Assembly (NCBI GenBank): GCA_905208975.1 | Contig: CAJLRE010000003.1 | Location: forward strand, 1 to 64,000 | Direction of reading: 5' to 3' | Source of the DNA: an uncultured Collinsella sp. | GTDB lineage: Bacteria > Actinomycetota > Coriobacteriia > Coriobacteriales > Coriobacteriaceae | Length of the DNA: 64,000 bases | Shown: in pieces, positions 62,181-64,000 of the stretch | How the letters are laid out: each line of letters starts with the position of its first letter | How positions within the stretch are numbered: the first letter of the stretch is position 1 | The notes under the pieces: generated by a model | What the model was told of the DNA's origin: nothing | The model's database searches: none | Seen by the model: only the letters and a program-made list of their open reading frames with translations | Made by a program: the position numbers and the translations under genes

Positions 62181-62969
62181 ATGGCCAATATGACGAGCTC
62201 GGTTTCGGCATCGCAGGTTGCCGGTGAGTTGGCGAGCGCTACGTTTGAGGAGATCCCCGCCCTCGTGGAGCATTATCGCGAGGACCCGCGCCAGCAGGTG
62301 ATCAAGGCTTGTGAACGCGCCCTCAAACGCCATGACAAAGAGCTTGCCGAGCGCGAGCGCGTCAATGACATGTACGAGCTTATGCATGAGCTCGGTGGTG
62401 ATGGTATGGTCGTTGGTGTCGACGAGGTGGGCCGCGGATCGGTGGCCGGTCCTTTGACGGTATGCGCCGTCTGTCTTCCTATGGAGCCGCGCGTCTGGGG
62501 TATCAACGATTCCAAAAAGCTCACGCCCGCGCGCCGCGAGTTGCTCTCAGTGAAGATTGCCGAGGTGGCGACGGCGATCGGTTTTTGCCATATCGCGCCG
62601 AAGGATATCGATGAAATGGGCATGGCCCGTGCTATCCGTACTGCCGTTGCGGGCGCCGTGGCCGATACGGGACTTGAGCCCGACTGCGTCCTCATGGATG
62701 GTAACCCCTTGGGCGCCGTTCCTAACGAGCGCGATGTGGTGAAGGGCGATGCCAAAATCGCCTGCATCGCCGCGGCGTCCATCATGGCCAAGGTCACGCG
62801 TGACGAGATGATGGTCGAGTACGACGCCGAGTATCCCGAGTACCATCTGGCCGAGTCGAAGGGCTATGCAAGCCCCGAGCATATCGAGGCCATTCGCAAA
62901 CATGGACTTTGTCCACTGCACCGCGTGAGCTTTTGCGGAAACTTTCTGCAGACTGAGCGCCTTTTCTAG
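62181..62969 (+). CDS. rnhB: ribonuclease HII
   Basis: The protein is 262 residues from ATG 62181 with AAGGAGGG upstream at 62167-62174. The RNase HII core begins near residue 73 with VVGVDEVGRGSVAGPLTVCA (DExGRG active site). It continues with INDSKKLTPARRELL, the DG motif in CVLMDGNPLGAVPN, and a third acid in the AASIMAKVTRDEMM region. It nicks RNA in RNA-DNA hybrids. The ~70-residue helical N-terminal extension resembles that of other Gram-positive RnhB proteins. Confidence 0.95.
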   Translation: MANMTSSVSASQVAGELASATFEEIPALVEHYREDPRQQVIKACERALKRHDKELAERERVNDMYELMHELGGDGMVVGVDEVGRGSVAGPLTVCAVCLPMEPRVWGINDSKKLTPARRELLSVKIAEVATAIGFCHIAPKDIDEMGMARAIRTAVAGAVADTGLEPDCVLMDGNPLGAVPNERDVVKGDAKIACIAAASIMAKVTRDEMMVEYDAEYPEYHLAESKGYASPEHIEAIRKHGLCPLHRVSFCGNFLQTERLF

Positions 62970-63018
62970 GTCAATTGTGGAGACAGGGACCTCTGGGGTT
63001 TTATAAACCTGCTGGTGG

Positions 63019-63060
63019 CGGGCCGTATGCAACACCATTGCTGCGTACGGCCCGTTTTTT
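63019..63060 (+). terminator. terminator after rnhB
   Basis: CGGGCCGTA (63019-63027) pairs with TACGGCCCG (63046-63054), and seven T residues follow at the right arm end. It is a strong intrinsic terminator between rnhB and the YraN-like gene. Confidence 0.85.
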
Positions 63061-63158
63061 GACGGCATTTGGTCAGCTTTTGGTTTGCTTCCGGTACTTA
63101 CCCGCACGAAAGGTGCCCTCATCATCGGGGCAATGCAGCGTGCGGGAAAGGAGACCCC

Positions 63159-63644
63159 ATGAGTGCCGCAAGCAAAAAGAGCAAGACGCAGCAGCTCAAG
63201 GAGCGTTGGGAAAACGGCGAGCTCGACTGCGGGGCGATGACGCCTGAGTTTATCAAGGGACTCAGTCCCCGCGAGCTGGGCATGCTGGGCGAGCTGATCA
63301 CCATCGACTACTTTAACGAGCGCGGCTACACCTTGCTGGAGCAGGGTTATCGTTGCTCCGAGGGCGAGGCCGATCTGGTGCTGCTCGATGAACTCGACGA
63401 TGTCGTGGTGATGGCCGAGGTCAAGACCAGACGCGTCGCACTGGATTGCAGCACGCGGGTCTTTCCCGAGGAGGCCGTGGACGCCCAAAAGCAACGCCGC
63501 TACCGCCGCATCGCAAGTTGCTATCTCATGGAGCATTATCCGCTCAAGGCGATTCGCTTCGATGCCGTGGGTGTCACCATTCGTGGCGGGCATATCGCCG
63601 AGATCGAGCATCAGTACAACGCGTTCGATTGGCAGGTGTCGTGA
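63159..63644 (+). CDS. YraN/UPF0102 family protein
   Basis: The protein is 161 residues from ATG 63159 (GGAAAGGAG upstream). The UPF0102 pattern is ELITIDYFNERGYTLLEQGY, RCSEGEADLVLLDELDDVVV, and EVKTRR with the nuclease-like D/E-x(n)-ExK arrangement. The family resembles Holliday-junction-resolvase-like nucleases, but its role is not established. The N-terminal ~45 residues are a basic, Lys-rich extension. It overlaps the ComM-like gene by one base (TGATG), the usual neighbour. Confidence 0.87.
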   Translation: MSAASKKSKTQQLKERWENGELDCGAMTPEFIKGLSPRELGMLGELITIDYFNERGYTLLEQGYRCSEGEADLVLLDELDDVVVMAEVKTRRVALDCSTRVFPEEAVDAQKQRRYRRIASCYLMEHYPLKAIRFDAVGVTIRGGHIAEIEHQYNAFDWQVS

Positions 63645-64000
63645 TGGCGTTCGAGACGTTTGCCGTTCACGCGGCCTGCATCCGTGGCGTCGAGGCGATT
63701 CATGTCACGGTCGAGGTCTCGCTTGCCGGTGGTGTTCCGGGCATCCAAATGCTCGGCATTCCGAGTATGGAGGTGATGGAGTCACGCGGTCGTATTCGCT
63801 GCGCGATGCGCTCCGCCGGGTTCGAGATCCCACGCTCGGGCATTACGGTCAACCTAGCGCCCGGCGATATTCGCAAGACCGGTAGCGGCTTTGATCTGCC
63901 CATCGCCATCGCGGTTCTGGCGGCCGATGGGCAGATTCCCCGTGACAACCTCGATCGCTGCCTTATCGCCGGCGAGCTCGGCTTGGACGGTACGGTGCTT
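63644..64000 (+). CDS. Mg chelatase-like ATPase ComM/YifB, 5' part
   Basis: From ATG 63644 the frame stays open to the right edge (119 codons). It reads FAVHAACIRGVEAIHVTVEV, SLAGGVPGIQMLGIPSMEV, SGITVNLAPGDIRKTGSGFD and LPIAIAVLAADGQIP, the N-terminal ChlI domain of ComM/YifB proteins. The AAA domain lies beyond the window. Members promote branch migration in natural transformation. The start overlaps the YraN-like stop. Confidence 0.9.
   Translation, partial: MAFETFAVHAACIRGVEAIHVTVEVSLAGGVPGIQMLGIPSMEVMESRGRIRCAMRSAGFEIPRSGITVNLAPGDIRKTGSGFDLPIAIAVLAADGQIPRDNLDRCLIAGELGLDGTVL

Overview
The window looks like a chromosomal segment of a Coriobacteriia-type actinobacterium, most probably Collinsella or a close relative. 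This rests on GC-rich housekeeping genes (roughly 60% GC by eye), a fused shikimate dehydrogenase-shikimate kinase, frequent TTG/GTG starts behind good AGGAGG-like sites, and a style of intergenic hairpin that I recall from that group. No database was searched, so the genus is inference.

Layout. (1) 1-89: the tail of an L,D-transpeptidase. (2) 269-20174: a mosaic surface-polysaccharide locus. It holds a Wzx-type flippase, two LicD-family phosphotransferases, five or six glycosyltransferases, a DUF2304 membrane partner, dTDP-glucose 4,6-dehydratase, a large DUF6541-like membrane protein, two acyltransferase-3 proteins, a Wzm/Wzt-type ABC exporter, a TagD-like glycerol-3-phosphate cytidylyltransferase and UDP-galactopyranose mutase. 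Base composition jumps from gene to gene: the glycosyltransferases are AT-rich, while rfbB and glf are very GC-rich. The locus carries wreckage: an IS256-family fragment, an IS21-family fragment and a truncated rfbC. A tRNA-Arg(TCT) lies inside it. (3) 20339-21789: a two-gene module of a DUF4869-like protein and a P-loop ATPase with a possible TOPRIM-like second half. (4) 21920-30357, minus strand: a complete aromatic amino acid operon in transcription order aroF-tyrA-aroB-aroA-aroC-pheA-aroE/K-aroQ, with a leader hairpin resembling an attenuator. (5) 30562-36644: tRNA-Arg(CCG), a CtpE-like P-type ATPase with a long basic tail, a zinc-ribbon membrane protein, a cyclophilin and a TPR protein. 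(6) 36760-43668: the cell-elongation cluster mreB-mreC-mreD-PBP2-rodA plus a DUF697-like protein. (7) 43679-50434: two radical-SAM-associated genes, rplU-rpmA-obgE, nadD-yqeK-rsfS. (8) 50533-51747, minus strand: dinB with a LexA-like site. (9) 51988-57549: rpsP-khpA-rimM-trmD-lepB and glyQ-glyS. (10) 57584-61536: the PPDK regulatory protein and ppdK. (11) 61746-64000: rplS, rnhB, a YraN-like gene and the start of a ComM/YifB gene.

How the parts fit. The polysaccharide genes supply activated sugars (dTDP-sugar, UDP-galactofuranose), CDP-glycerol, transferases, acyl decoration and two possible export routes. The two LicD proteins together with TagD, and without any visible choline genes, suggest a glycerol-phosphate-decorated polymer. 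The aromatic operon converts PEP and erythrose-4-phosphate to prephenate and on to the Phe and Tyr precursors. The mre/PBP2/RodA genes build the lateral wall. The remaining blocks are conserved translation, ribosome assembly and central metabolism neighbourhoods. The least explained pieces are the DUF4869/ATPase pair, the LicD/TagD chemistry, the decayed stretches at 5118-5731 and 20209-20349, and the phased TTTACC boxes upstream of ppdK.
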